This document shows, piece by piece, positions 17,410 through 26,099 of a stretch of 64,000 nucleotides of DNA. The DNA comes from CAZDWZ01 sp964509425 (GTDB taxonomy: Bacteria; Bdellovibrionota_C; UBA2361; SZUA-149; CAZDWZ01). The translations under genes and the position numbers were made by a program. Position 1 is the first letter of the stretch. Every line of letters starts with the position of its first letter. The stretch spans positions 434,001-498,000 of the forward strand of contig CAZDWZ010000002.1 of NCBI GenBank assembly GCA_964509425.1, given 5' to 3'. A model generated the notes under the pieces. The model was not told the DNA's origin. It saw nothing but the letters and a program-made list of their open reading frames with translations, and ran no database searches.

Positions 17410-17628
17410 ATGAATACGAACTTGTGTCAAAACGCATATCGGCAAGAGCTTTTTCTGTATTTTAATGAGCTTCGTGCGAACGATTCCTGGGACAGGTCTC
17501 CGATGAATCGTTACTTAGGGGCGTTACTTGAGGTAGTATCCGAGCTTCCCTCTCCCGAAAAGGAGGAACGGTTTGTCGAAGGCATACTTGGACTTCAAGC
17601 AGTGGAAGAACATCGGCGAGCCGCATAA
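17410..17628 (+). CDS. Small acidic protein in a signalling block, unknown
   Basis: 72 residues; a GGAGG site lies about 7 nt before the ATG. Helical and charged, with a LELL-type amphipathic centre. No family is recognised. It lies between a hybrid kinase and a REC-Crp regulator, on the same strand, so it may be part of that regulatory unit. A weak hairpin (CTCCGG/CCGGAG at 17313-17328) precedes it. Confidence 0.55.
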   Translation: MNTNLCQNAYRQELFLYFNELRANDSWDRSPMNRYLGALLEVVSELPSPEKEERFVEGILGLQAVEEHRRAA

Positions 17629-17673
17629 TAACCGTCTGAGCGAGAATCGACTCACGGAGTGAATAGTAGGCAC

Positions 17674-18834
17674 ATGTCAGCACAATTTTTAGTTCAAATT
17701 GTAGAAGATGATCCCCTGATTGGGCTCGATTTGAAGCGCGCACTCGAAGGCTTTGGCTACAACGTCACCGGCCCTTGCGTGACTGCGGAAGAAGCAATCG
17801 AGAACGTCGCCAAGAAAAAGCCGAACCTCATTCTGATGGACATTAACCTCAAGGGTGAGATGGACGGGATTTCAGCGGCGAAGGCGATCAGTCAGACTTC
17901 CGCGGTACCGATTATTTTCCTCACCGCAGATACCGACGAACGGACCCTGCAGCGGGCGATGCCGATTCTCCCTTACGGATATCTGATCAAGCCATTTGAT
18001 CCATTCGAACTGCGCTCTACAATTGAAGTCGCATTGCAGCGACACGAGATGCGATCAGCAGGTGGCACGGAGGAGGCCGTCGATAGGACCGAAGAAGAGA
18101 GCACCTTCGAGGTCGAGCCGTCAGGAGAGAAGGCCGATATTCTGAGGAACATCCCCCTCTTCAAAAATCTCTCCCCCGCCACGATCAGCGCGCTTGCGGA
18201 CCGGGCCATGCTGAAGCAGCACGACGGGGCGGAAACGCTTATTAGTCCCGACAAAGATTCATCCGGAGGCTTTATACCGCTCTCGGGCCGAGTCAGCATC
18301 ACAAGAGTATCCGAAGCCGGAAAGGAGCTCGTTGTCGCGCTCGTCGGTCCGGGCGACATCTTCGGACTATTTTATTCTCTAAAGACATTTAACGGAAGTT
18401 CGTGGGCACAGACTCAAGTCCCCTCCAAGATGCTGTGGTTTCCCGAAGCCGCGCTTCAACAGATTCTGCATAGTCATCCCGACCTGATGAATCTCATCAC
18501 TGAAGAGCTTGCAAAACGTTTGATGCACGCCCACCAGCTTTCGATCAGCCTCGCTCACTCACGAGTCGAGAACCGAATCACCATGATGTTGTTTACGCTG
18601 CTTCAAGAGTTCGGAAAGGAAACGGGGAATGCCGACACCGGCCGCATCTTCATTACCCGAAGAGAACTTGCCGATCTGGTCGGGACGACACCCGAAACGG
18701 CGATTCGAGTCACAAAGAATCTTGAACGCGAGGGCATGCTGGATCTGACCCGGCCGGGGATCATTAAAGTCCCGAGCATCACGGAGCTGAAGAAGTGGGC
18801 AGCCCGGAAGCAGCAAGAAAGTAATTCGGATTAG
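17674..18834 (+). CDS. Receiver-Crp/Fnr fusion transcription regulator
   Basis: About 386 residues. A receiver domain (about 1-120; VEDDPLIG, phospho-acceptor Asp56 in LMDINLKG, Lys in LIKPFDP) is joined by an acidic linker to a Crp/Fnr module: cyclic-nucleotide-binding-like barrel (about 155-285, with GGFIPLSGRVSI and GPGDIFG) and a C-terminal winged helix (ITRRELADLVGTTPETAIR). The barrel lacks an obvious cAMP-binding Arg/Ser pair, so it may respond to phosphorylation rather than a nucleotide. ATG 17674 was preferred to GTG 17659 because no ribosome site serves the latter. Probable output of the upstream kinases. Confidence 0.88.
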   Translation: MSAQFLVQIVEDDPLIGLDLKRALEGFGYNVTGPCVTAEEAIENVAKKKPNLILMDINLKGEMDGISAAKAISQTSAVPIIFLTADTDERTLQRAMPILPYGYLIKPFDPFELRSTIEVALQRHEMRSAGGTEEAVDRTEEESTFEVEPSGEKADILRNIPLFKNLSPATISALADRAMLKQHDGAETLISPDKDSSGGFIPLSGRVSITRVSEAGKELVVALVGPGDIFGLFYSLKTFNGSSWAQTQVPSKMLWFPEAALQQILHSHPDLMNLITEELAKRLMHAHQLSISLAHSRVENRITMMLFTLLQEFGKETGNADTGRIFITRRELADLVGTTPETAIRVTKNLEREGMLDLTRPGIIKVPSITELKKWAARKQQESNSD

Positions 18835-18866
18835 ATTCACAGGGCCGACGACCGGGGAAATACTGC

Positions 18867-20684
18867 TCACTCCGGACTAGGCGCGTAGCGCTGGACGAGG
18901 TAGTTTCCGAGAAAGAGCGCATCGAGTCCGGATTCGCGGAAGGTCCGCAGCGAGTCCGCGGCCGAGCAAGTTATCGGCTCACCACGAATATTGAGCGATG
19001 TATTCAAAAGAACCGGAACTCCGGTCTCTTCGCCATAGCTCCTGAGGAGCTGCCAGAAACGCATGTTATCATCGCGAAAAAGCACCTGTACGCGAGCAGA
19101 ACCATCCTCGTGCGTAATCGCCTGGAGCCGGCCTATCCATTCCGGCCGGACTTCGGCATTTGCCGTCATATGTCGGTAGATTCGTTCGTTGCCGTTTTCG
19201 ATAACGAATATTTCGGCGGCATTTTCGGCAGGCACGGCCGGCGCGAGCGGACGAAAGTCTTCCCTGTCCTTGATAAGTCGGTTTATCCTGTCTCGCATTT
19301 CCCGCTTCCGCGGATCTGCAAGGATGCTTCGGTTGCCAAGCGCCCTCGGACCAAATTCCATCCTGCCCTGATGCCACCCGAGAATCGCCCCTGCCGAAAG
19401 GAGACGAACTGCTGCCACAATAAGCTGGTCAGGGTCGAGCAATTCAAATGCAAATTTCTCCCTGTCGAGCGCTTCAGTGAGTTCAGATTCGGACTCTGCG
19501 GGACCAAAATACGGCATTCCCATCGGCACCGGCGAGGTAAACCAGCCGCCAGGATTGGCTGCAACAAGCGCTGCACCGATCGCAGTTCCTTCGTCGCTCG
19601 CAGCGGGCTGGACGAAGATTTCACGGAACATTCCGCTCCGGACGATTTCGCCGTTCACTCGGGAGTTCAACGCGACACCTCCGGCGAGACAGAGGTTTCT
19701 CGCAGTCGTCTGGCCTCTCGCCCACTCCAGCACATGAAATAAAGAAGCTCTGAGACTTTCGTGAAGTGCCGCGGCGATGTCGGATTCACGCCGAGTCAAA
19801 GGATCGTCCGGCCGGCGCGCGGGTCCAAACACACGCGCGAGTTCGCGAAGAACACCGGCGTGCACTTCGTGCTCCGCTTCGGTCTCATTTGCTCGCAGGA
19901 GCGGCACACGAATCTGACCGTCTTCACACAAAGAAATAAAACTCTGTAGCTCGGGAAGGTACCGGCTCGGATCGCCGTACGCGGCGAGGCCCATGACCTT
20001 GTACTCATCGCGATCCATCGTGAAGCCGAGAAAATGGGTGAGAACCCCGAACAAAATCCCGAGCGAGTGGCCAGCAGAGATTTGACGAATCGTCCTGAAT
20101 TGGCCGTTTAATACTTCATATATGCTGAGACTGTGCATCTCGCCCATGCCATCCGCGACGAGAATGATCGCGTCGCTGAAAGGACTGGGGCAAAACGCCG
20201 ACGCCGCGTGCGCAAGGTGATGCGGCACTGACAAAAATTTTTCATCCCAATCGAACTTGGGAAAAAACTCCCTTCCGCTCGCCACAATTGCCGCCCGAGA
20301 GAACACTTCATTGTAGCGCTGCTTGCCAATCTCCATGCGCTCGAAGATCTCTCGGTAGGGTTCGAAATCAAACGCGTGAGCGATGACCGAAACTTGAGAG
20401 AGCGAAAGATTACTTGATTTCAGGCAAGCCTGTATCGCCGCACGCGGAAACGCTTCACTGCCCTTAATTCGATTGAATCGCTCCTCTGACGCGGCGGCAA
20501 TTATATGACCGCCTTTCCCCAAAGCAGCAGCAGCATTCCTTCCTGCTGACATATTTATTAATCTTTCATCAGCCCCTAGAAATAACCCCTTCTTAAAGGC
20601 TATGCTCAGGGGCAAGCCGCTTAGCCCTAACGTGCATTTTTCCGAATCGTTCGTATCCGAATTGGAGGAGTCCGGAACAGGCAT
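18867..20684 (-). CDS. NodU/CmcH-family O-carbamoyltransferase
   Basis: About 605 residues. The family moves a carbamoyl group from carbamoyl phosphate, via carbamoyl-adenylate, to a hydroxyl of a natural product. Motifs: AAASEERFNRIKG near the N-terminus, HHLAHAASAF (metal and active-site His), LVADGMGE, CLAGGVALNS, and FGPRALGNRSILADPR with RPLAPAV in the C-terminal YrdC-like part. ATG 20684 has a GAGGAGG site 9 nt upstream and is the preferred start; the next ATG (20552) has none and would trim the first strand. The first 30 residues look like an added leader. The gene starts exactly back to back with the NRPS gene at 20685. Confidence 0.9.
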   Translation of the reverse strand: MPVPDSSNSDTNDSEKCTLGLSGLPLSIAFKKGLFLGADERLINMSAGRNAAAALGKGGHIIAAASEERFNRIKGSEAFPRAAIQACLKSSNLSLSQVSVIAHAFDFEPYREIFERMEIGKQRYNEVFSRAAIVASGREFFPKFDWDEKFLSVPHHLAHAASAFCPSPFSDAIILVADGMGEMHSLSIYEVLNGQFRTIRQISAGHSLGILFGVLTHFLGFTMDRDEYKVMGLAAYGDPSRYLPELQSFISLCEDGQIRVPLLRANETEAEHEVHAGVLRELARVFGPARRPDDPLTRRESDIAAALHESLRASLFHVLEWARGQTTARNLCLAGGVALNSRVNGEIVRSGMFREIFVQPAASDEGTAIGAALVAANPGGWFTSPVPMGMPYFGPAESESELTEALDREKFAFELLDPDQLIVAAVRLLSAGAILGWHQGRMEFGPRALGNRSILADPRKREMRDRINRLIKDREDFRPLAPAVPAENAAEIFVIENGNERIYRHMTANAEVRPEWIGRLQAITHEDGSARVQVLFRDDNMRFWQLLRSYGEETGVPVLLNTSLNIRGEPITCSAADSLRTFRESGLDALFLGNYLVQRYAPSPE

Positions 20685-23345
20685 ATGAATAAACCTCCTC
20701 GCTTCGATGATGATGCCGAAAATTTTTCTCCCGCTCTCGGGGCATCCGGTTTCGGCGGCGCTTCGGGCTTCGGAGCGACCAGCTACGGCACTGCGAATTA
20801 CGCGACCGTGGATCCGCTCTGGAAGAATATGTTTCTCACCGAGCCCCCGAGACTGGACCTCTTCCAAGATCATGGCCGGCCATTGGACCCGAGCTACAGC
20901 CGATCTTCAGAGTCACTGAATATACATTCTAGTGAGTGGCAGACTCTCAAGCAAGCGATCGACAAACTCGGATTGGATCCGATCACGGTCGCAGTGACGG
21001 GGTGGATGATCCTCCTCTTTCGAGCGACGGAGGAAGTTGATCTCTGTATCGGCCTTGTTCCCTCAACTAAAAATGCTCTACTCCCGTTCCGAGTCTCCCT
21101 CGGCGGTCTGACCGCGAAAATGCTGGTTGATCGCGTGGGCAACTATCTCAAAGAGGTACATCTTCTTCCGCCTCTCGAATGGCAGCGGATGCTGGGCCAA
21201 GTGTGGAAACGAGTCTCCACCGTCCGTCCGTTTCCTTTTCAAGTTGCCGTCAATCTGGACAAAACCAAGCTTCTGGATCCGCTCTCTGCCGGCATTCTTC
21301 GCCGAATGGACGCAATCTTTTCTGTTGAACAAAATGAACGAGGCCTCGTTCTGCGTATCGATTACGACGAAGAGCTGTTCTCCGAATCGGGGACGCAGAT
21401 GCGACTCTTGCAAGTCTCCCGGCTCTGCTCCGCCATAGCCAACTCACCCGATTCTCTCCTCACCGATCTCGCTTTTTTCTCAGAGGAAGATGAACATGCG
21501 CTCCGCATCATAAATCGGACGAACACGTCATACCCCGACGGAGAGACGATCGACTCAATTTTTGCCAGGACGGCAGCGGAGTATCCGGAACGAACGGCTA
21601 TCGTATTCCGCAATGAAACGTTCAGCTTCGGAGAGTTAAATCAACTCTCTCAGATATTGGCGGAGAAAATTCTGTCGATTCTTCCGACTGGATCCGACGT
21701 CATTGGACTTCATGCAGATCGGAGCCCCGAGGCGATTGTCGCGGTGCTTGCCATCCTTAAGGCCGGTAAAGCGTATTTGCCTCTCGACCCCTCCTTCCCT
21801 TTGGAACGACTGCGATTCATGCTCGAGGATTCCGGTGCGAAGCTGCTTTTGACCGCAAACCCCGGAAAACCTGCGTTTGCGGGCGAGTGCCCGTGCTTAC
21901 ACCTTTCATTTTCCGATCTGCAAGGTCGTGAACCGGAGGGACGACCAGTCCAGCGCGATTCGCACGAGCCGTTCTGCATCATGTACACATCCGGCTCGAC
22001 CGGGCGTCCAAAGGGTGTGATTAACTCTCACCACGCAACGCTGAATTGCTTCTATTGGATGTGGGACGAATATCCGTTTCAGCAGGGCGAATTGTGCTGT
22101 CAAACATCCTCACTCGCCTTCGGAGATTCGATTCAAGAAGTGCTCGGACCGCTCCTTCGCGGCGTACCGCTTCTCCTCATCTCGCTCGAGGTTCTTCGGA
22201 ATCCCAGAGCGCTGCTTGATCTCCTCTCAGAGAAACGCGCCACTCGAATCACGGTTGTTCCTTCACTCCTCGAGCGTCTGCTTGAGGTCACTCCGAATCT
22301 GTCCGAAGCACTCCCGTACTTGAAGCTTTGGATCACGAGCGGCGAGACCCTCACACGCGCACTCGCCGAACGATTTCTTGAGGCCTATCCGGATGCAAAG
22401 CTCGTCAATCTCTACGGCGCGTCGGAGCTCTCGAACGACGTGACCTGGCACGAAGTCCGAAAGACCGCGACGCGCAGGAACCAACGAGTGAGAATCGGTA
22501 GGCCGGTGAGCAACATGAGGATCTACGTCGTTGATCCCACGGGTGCGCTGGCCCCGATTGGAATCCCCGGCGAGCTTTGGGTGAGCGGCCGCGGTGTCTG
22601 CCCCGGATATCAGCGTCATCCCGAGCTCACGGCGGAACGCTTTATACCAAATCCGTTTCTCGGAGCGGAATCGAATCCCGACCAAGAAATCTGCTACCGA
22701 ACCGGGGATCAAGTATGCCTTCGCTCCGACGGAGACCTTGAGTTTCTCGGCCGAGTCGATTCACAGATTAAGATCGCGGGAAAAAGAATCGAGCTCGAAG
22801 AAGTCGAGACAGTTCTCCAAGAATCACCAAACATCAAACGAGCGGTCGTCGTTCTTCGTGTTTCTCCCTTCGGGCTTCCGCAGCTGGTAGCCTATTTGCA
22901 AACGGAAGGCTCGGCGGATTTTCGAATTCGCGAAATCGTGAAACATGCGCGTGCACTGCTGCCCGATTATATGATTCCGACAGCATGGGAGATCCTGGAG
23001 ACGCTCCCATTGACCGGGAGCGGAAAAATAGACAAGCGGAACCTTCCCGAGCCTCGTTGGACAAATGTCAGTAACTTCGAGATCACGTTGTCGGAACCAG
23101 ACAGCGTAGAGTCGATTATTGCGCAGCTGTGGCGTGAAGTTCTCGAATACTCAGGACCGATCGGGGTAGACTTGGACTTTTTCGATCTTGGTGGAACATC
23201 GCTCGCGATGATGATGCTCATCGTTAAACTCGAGAAGCGCTTCCAGTTACGTCTCAGCTCGAAGAACGTGTTCAGTCACCCGACGATCGAAGGGATTGCT
23301 GCCGTCGTTCAATCAATGGGAGCGCCCGGTGAGGTCGTCAGCTAG
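20685..23345 (+). CDS. Minimal NRPS: half condensation domain, adenylation, carrier protein
   Basis: 886 residues. A Gly-rich leader (about 15-40) precedes what looks like only the C-terminal half of a condensation domain (about 60-290), with no HHxxxDG motif. The adenylation domain (about 290-775) has YTSGSTGRPKG, NLYGASEL, GELWVSGRG, YRTGDQ and the Lys of TGSGKIDKR. The carrier domain ends with DLGGTSLAMM (Ser839 as the pantetheine site). There is no thioesterase. The A4 core reads SLAFGDSIQE, so the residue normally Asp235 (amino-group anchor) is Gly480, with Asp one place later, which hints at an unusual substrate. Pairs with the divergent carbamoyltransferase. Confidence 0.9.
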   Translation: MNKPPRFDDDAENFSPALGASGFGGASGFGATSYGTANYATVDPLWKNMFLTEPPRLDLFQDHGRPLDPSYSRSSESLNIHSSEWQTLKQAIDKLGLDPITVAVTGWMILLFRATEEVDLCIGLVPSTKNALLPFRVSLGGLTAKMLVDRVGNYLKEVHLLPPLEWQRMLGQVWKRVSTVRPFPFQVAVNLDKTKLLDPLSAGILRRMDAIFSVEQNERGLVLRIDYDEELFSESGTQMRLLQVSRLCSAIANSPDSLLTDLAFFSEEDEHALRIINRTNTSYPDGETIDSIFARTAAEYPERTAIVFRNETFSFGELNQLSQILAEKILSILPTGSDVIGLHADRSPEAIVAVLAILKAGKAYLPLDPSFPLERLRFMLEDSGAKLLLTANPGKPAFAGECPCLHLSFSDLQGREPEGRPVQRDSHEPFCIMYTSGSTGRPKGVINSHHATLNCFYWMWDEYPFQQGELCCQTSSLAFGDSIQEVLGPLLRGVPLLLISLEVLRNPRALLDLLSEKRATRITVVPSLLERLLEVTPNLSEALPYLKLWITSGETLTRALAERFLEAYPDAKLVNLYGASELSNDVTWHEVRKTATRRNQRVRIGRPVSNMRIYVVDPTGALAPIGIPGELWVSGRGVCPGYQRHPELTAERFIPNPFLGAESNPDQEICYRTGDQVCLRSDGDLEFLGRVDSQIKIAGKRIELEEVETVLQESPNIKRAVVVLRVSPFGLPQLVAYLQTEGSADFRIREIVKHARALLPDYMIPTAWEILETLPLTGSGKIDKRNLPEPRWTNVSNFEITLSEPDSVESIIAQLWREVLEYSGPIGVDLDFFDLGGTSLAMMMLIVKLEKRFQLRLSSKNVFSHPTIEGIAAVVQSMGAPGEVVS

Positions 23346-23383
23346 ATTCTCATTCACGCATCGCGGGCAGCCGACGAGGCGGA

Positions 23384-24262
23384 TTATTTCGAACAGAACA
23401 CAAAAGTAGAGGATGCAAGCACATGAGCGTCCGGCCGGCGATTGAGCGGAATGTCCAACGCTCGGAGCGGGGCCGACAAGAGTCTGACGGCCCCTGAGAA
23501 AAGCCTTCCAAACAACCGACTCGGAATTTGTTTTACATACAAGGCAAGAAAGTCGACCAGCGCGAACGTCGGGCCGACGCACACACCGGCGGAGAGAATA
23601 GTGAATCCGGCGCGTGCGAAGAGCCGTTCGTGCCCGGTGAGTGTGAAATTCTGGAAGTGATTCGGGTACCCGTGGAATTTCTGAAGGAAAGGTGTCGCCG
23701 CGAAGAGTTTTCCACCTGGTTTCAAGACACGATACATTTCCCGGACGGCTTCATTCGGAAACTCAAGGTGCTCTAGCACCGCTTCGCAGTAGACGGCGTC
23801 AACCGTACCGTTCGCATAGGGGAGCTGATAGGCGTCTCCGACGACATCCACATTCGGAAACAACCCGATGTTGAGGTTCACGAGCTGAGGATGAATGCGA
23901 TGCGGTCCACCACCCACCGAAAGACAAAGTGCGCCTTCCGGTTGGCGCTCGATCGCGTCGCGAAATGCTTCGCGTGACGCCTCGCTCCGACGATCTCCGC
24001 CCCAATAACTCAGCCGTTCTAAAAACTGCACGAGTGACGGGCGGGCGCGAGGCGCAACGTATTCACGCTCCATCTTTTGATCGAGCTGAGCGAGATAAGC
24101 GGCCTGCCGTCCCTCATCGAGCAGAATGGGAACGTCCCCGACGAGCGGATACGAAGTCAAGCCGTCTTCGGTGACAAGCCTTCCGTCCCGAATGCTGAGA
24201 CGTTGCCGAGAGAGTGGACAGACAAGCTGTCCATCGTCGATTTGCTGCTTGAAGGTAACCAC
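23384..24262 (-). CDS. SAM-dependent methyltransferase with Trm112-like N-terminus
   Basis: 292 residues. The N-terminal 50 residues (LVCPLSRQRL, then a strand pair ending YPLVGDVPILL) resemble a Trm112-like zinc-ribbon remnant, but with too few cysteines to bind zinc. A class I methyltransferase domain (Methyltransf_11) follows: LCLSVGGGPHR (motif I), NIGLFPNVDVVGDA, VDAVYCEAVLEHL and MYRVLKPGGKL. GTG start at 24262, 10 nt after the sctQ stop, so it may be read with the T3SS operon. It converges with the NRPS gene 38 bp away, so it may instead belong to that pathway. Confidence 0.85.
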   Translation of the reverse strand: MVTFKQQIDDGQLVCPLSRQRLSIRDGRLVTEDGLTSYPLVGDVPILLDEGRQAAYLAQLDQKMEREYVAPRARPSLVQFLERLSYWGGDRRSEASREAFRDAIERQPEGALCLSVGGGPHRIHPQLVNLNIGLFPNVDVVGDAYQLPYANGTVDAVYCEAVLEHLEFPNEAVREMYRVLKPGGKLFAATPFLQKFHGYPNHFQNFTLTGHERLFARAGFTILSAGVCVGPTFALVDFLALYVKQIPSRLFGRLFSGAVRLLSAPLRALDIPLNRRPDAHVLASSTFVFCSK

Positions 24263-24272
24263 GAGGGAGATC

Positions 24273-25286
24273 CTATTTCATCGCCTGAACTTGGACGGCG
24301 AGACGGCCATCGACTTCACCGAGCTCAGCGGTCGCTACGGTTTCTCCCCCGATGACGATGTCAGCTGACTCGGGTGCGACTGTGCCGAGTGAAAGAATCG
24401 CTCCCCGTTGCCGATGTTCGAGCAGTCCGATTGCGTCCAACTGCGTCGATGCAATAACGATCGAGAGGTGCGTTTTCCCTTCCACGCTCTGACGTTTCGG
24501 ACTCCCGACCGTCAACACTTCAACCGCGAGAGTATCATTCGCCCGGCAAAGCTGCCCGGTTCCCCACGGCTCGGACTCGAGAAGCAAATTAACTTCAGTG
24601 CCGAGAGGCTTCTCAAGATCGATCACCGTTCCGGCGCGCATGTAGTCGATGAGCAACGCCGGTGGAACCCAAAGCTCCGCGATCTCGACTGAAACCGTCC
24701 GCACCTGATCTCCCAAATCGGAGGCAGCGCTCGAACGAAGGGCTTCTTTCGTGATATTATCAAGCCGCGACATTAACTTGGGTCCGCACCCCACCCACAT
24801 ATCGAATTGGCTCGAGTTCAATTGAAACCTCAGCCGAACTGAACCAGAGACCTCGACATCTTGGTCCTGTCCGTTTGAAAGGTATTGAACGAGCATGGGC
24901 TCATCTTCAGTCCATGCTGCTCTTAACGTCGAGCAGAACCGGCGCTCGAGGTATTCGAGGAAAATATCTGCGGCCATCTCCGGCATTTCAGGGGTTACCA
25001 AGGAGCTGATTTGGCGCACCGCCTGTTCGTCCATTCCGAGCACGGCCCGCTCGTCGTCAACTTCGATCACCGTGAGACGTTGAAGCTCCGAGGGAAAGTT
25101 CAGATCCGTGGTGGCGCCTACGAATTTTGGAGTCGAGGCGAGCGAGTGAAAAAGCTGCAGCCACTGAGTGCCGAGATGAGCAAACCAAAGCTCTGGGCGG
25201 GCGCGAAGAAATCCACGGCTGAATTGAACCTCGAAGGGTTCTTTCCGGGGAAGCTTTTCAGCGACTGACCAACTTTGAAAACTCAT
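24273..25286 (-). CDS. sctQ: T3SS cytoplasmic C-ring/sorting-platform protein (SctQ)
   Basis: 337 residues from ATG 25286, whose ATG overlaps the sctO stop (ATGA), a sign of translational coupling. The C-terminal 75 residues form a SpoA (surface presentation of antigens) domain: DIVIGGETVATAELGEVDGRLAVQV matches the closing strands of FliN/SctQ. An earlier degenerate SpoA-like stretch is present (about 195-265). SctQ builds the cytoplasmic sorting platform below the export apparatus. The identity rests on the SpoA end plus gene order after sctJ and sctO. Confidence 0.82.
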   Translation of the reverse strand: MSFQSWSVAEKLPRKEPFEVQFSRGFLRARPELWFAHLGTQWLQLFHSLASTPKFVGATTDLNFPSELQRLTVIEVDDERAVLGMDEQAVRQISSLVTPEMPEMAADIFLEYLERRFCSTLRAAWTEDEPMLVQYLSNGQDQDVEVSGSVRLRFQLNSSQFDMWVGCGPKLMSRLDNITKEALRSSAASDLGDQVRTVSVEIAELWVPPALLIDYMRAGTVIDLEKPLGTEVNLLLESEPWGTGQLCRANDTLAVEVLTVGSPKRQSVEGKTHLSIVIASTQLDAIGLLEHRQRGAILSLGTVAPESADIVIGGETVATAELGEVDGRLAVQVQAMK

Positions 25287-25780
25287 TCTCGTCCTCTTCG
25301 CCACTTGTTCTTTTGATGGACACGCGTCATCTCATCGAGCACCGCCTCTTCGCGCGCCTCTTCGGCGACGCGATCAGCTTGATGTCGATTCTCCAGCAGC
25401 CGTTCGAGCTGCTTTTTTTCAACTTGCACTCTTTTTAATTCCTGCTCAAGGGCCGAAAGACGAAGAGATGCCCGTTCTGCATCCACCCTTTTCTCTTCCA
25501 CCCCGGGCAACAATTCTTCGACTTCCTTGATCAGCCGTTCGGCGTAGGCGGAACCGGCGGAAAGCCCCTCGAGATTTTTCTCCCTGGTTGCCTGACGGAA
25601 TTGCCGTCCGCGAAGGGTCGCAAGCTTGGTTTTTCTTTGCTCGACACTCTCGGAAGCTCGTTTGAACTCGGTCAATCGAGACTCCGCCACTGCGGCCACG
25701 GAACGAAATTGCTGAAGCAGCTCCATTTCGTCTGCTTCGACTTTCTTGAGAAGTGCCTGGATCTGAACATCCGTAGACAT
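25283..25780 (-). CDS. sctO: T3SS coiled-coil stalk protein (SctO/FliJ-like)
   Basis: 165 residues, almost wholly heptad-repeat coiled coil (residues about 5-150), highly charged, with no membrane segment: the profile of SctO/FliJ proteins, which sit in the ATPase hexamer and link it to SctV. Sequence alone does not prove the assignment because coiled coils are low in information. Position directly before sctQ, with a 4-nt overlap, is the normal place for sctO (as in cdsO-cdsP-cdsQ of Chlamydiae). The ATPase gene that usually precedes it is missing here. Confidence 0.72.
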   Translation of the reverse strand: MSTDVQIQALLKKVEADEMELLQQFRSVAAVAESRLTEFKRASESVEQRKTKLATLRGRQFRQATREKNLEGLSAGSAYAERLIKEVEELLPGVEEKRVDAERASLRLSALEQELKRVQVEKKQLERLLENRHQADRVAEEAREEAVLDEMTRVHQKNKWRRGRE

Positions 25781-25857
25781 TACAGGTAGTTACCGCCAAA
25801 TTTTGACTCTGCAAACTCTCTACCGGCGACCGCCTTTTCAGGCTCCGGGCGGCGGGC

Positions 25858-26082
25858 TCACGCTATCTCGTCGAGCGCATCTCGAAGCAGTGTCCCTAAA
25901 AGCGGAACCCGAAGGTCGGGCGTCAGCTCGGCCAAATCTTTTGCCGCGCGGCAGAGAAGACCACGGCGCTCCTTGTCGCTCGCCAACATGTCGACCGCAT
26001 CGTGTCCGTCGAGCAGAACCGCAACCGCGACGACCGCTCGCTCGCGCGCGGTGAGACCGATAAATCGTTGCAGACTTCCCAT
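25858..26082 (-). CDS. Small helical protein in the T3SS operon, unknown
   Basis: 74 residues, helical, with a good GGAGGG site 4 nt before ATG 26082. It lies 17 nt after sctJ and 77 nt before sctO, in the place where sctK/sctL/sctN would be expected. It shows none of their motifs. It may be a small accessory such as a chaperone or a reduced sorting-platform adaptor; this is only inference from position. Confidence 0.65.
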   Translation of the reverse strand: MGSLQRFIGLTARERAVVAVAVLLDGHDAVDMLASDKERRGLLCRAAKDLAELTPDLRVPLLGTLLRDALDEIA

Positions 26083-26099
26083 GAAACCCTCCGCCTAAC

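Noticed and set aside
20552..20873. Other starts for the carbamoyltransferase (20873 or 20552)
   Set aside because: 20873 would overlap the NRPS coding region by nearly 190 bases and adds a non-family leader. 20552 lacks a ribosome site and removes the first strand. 20684 has a GAGGAGG site.
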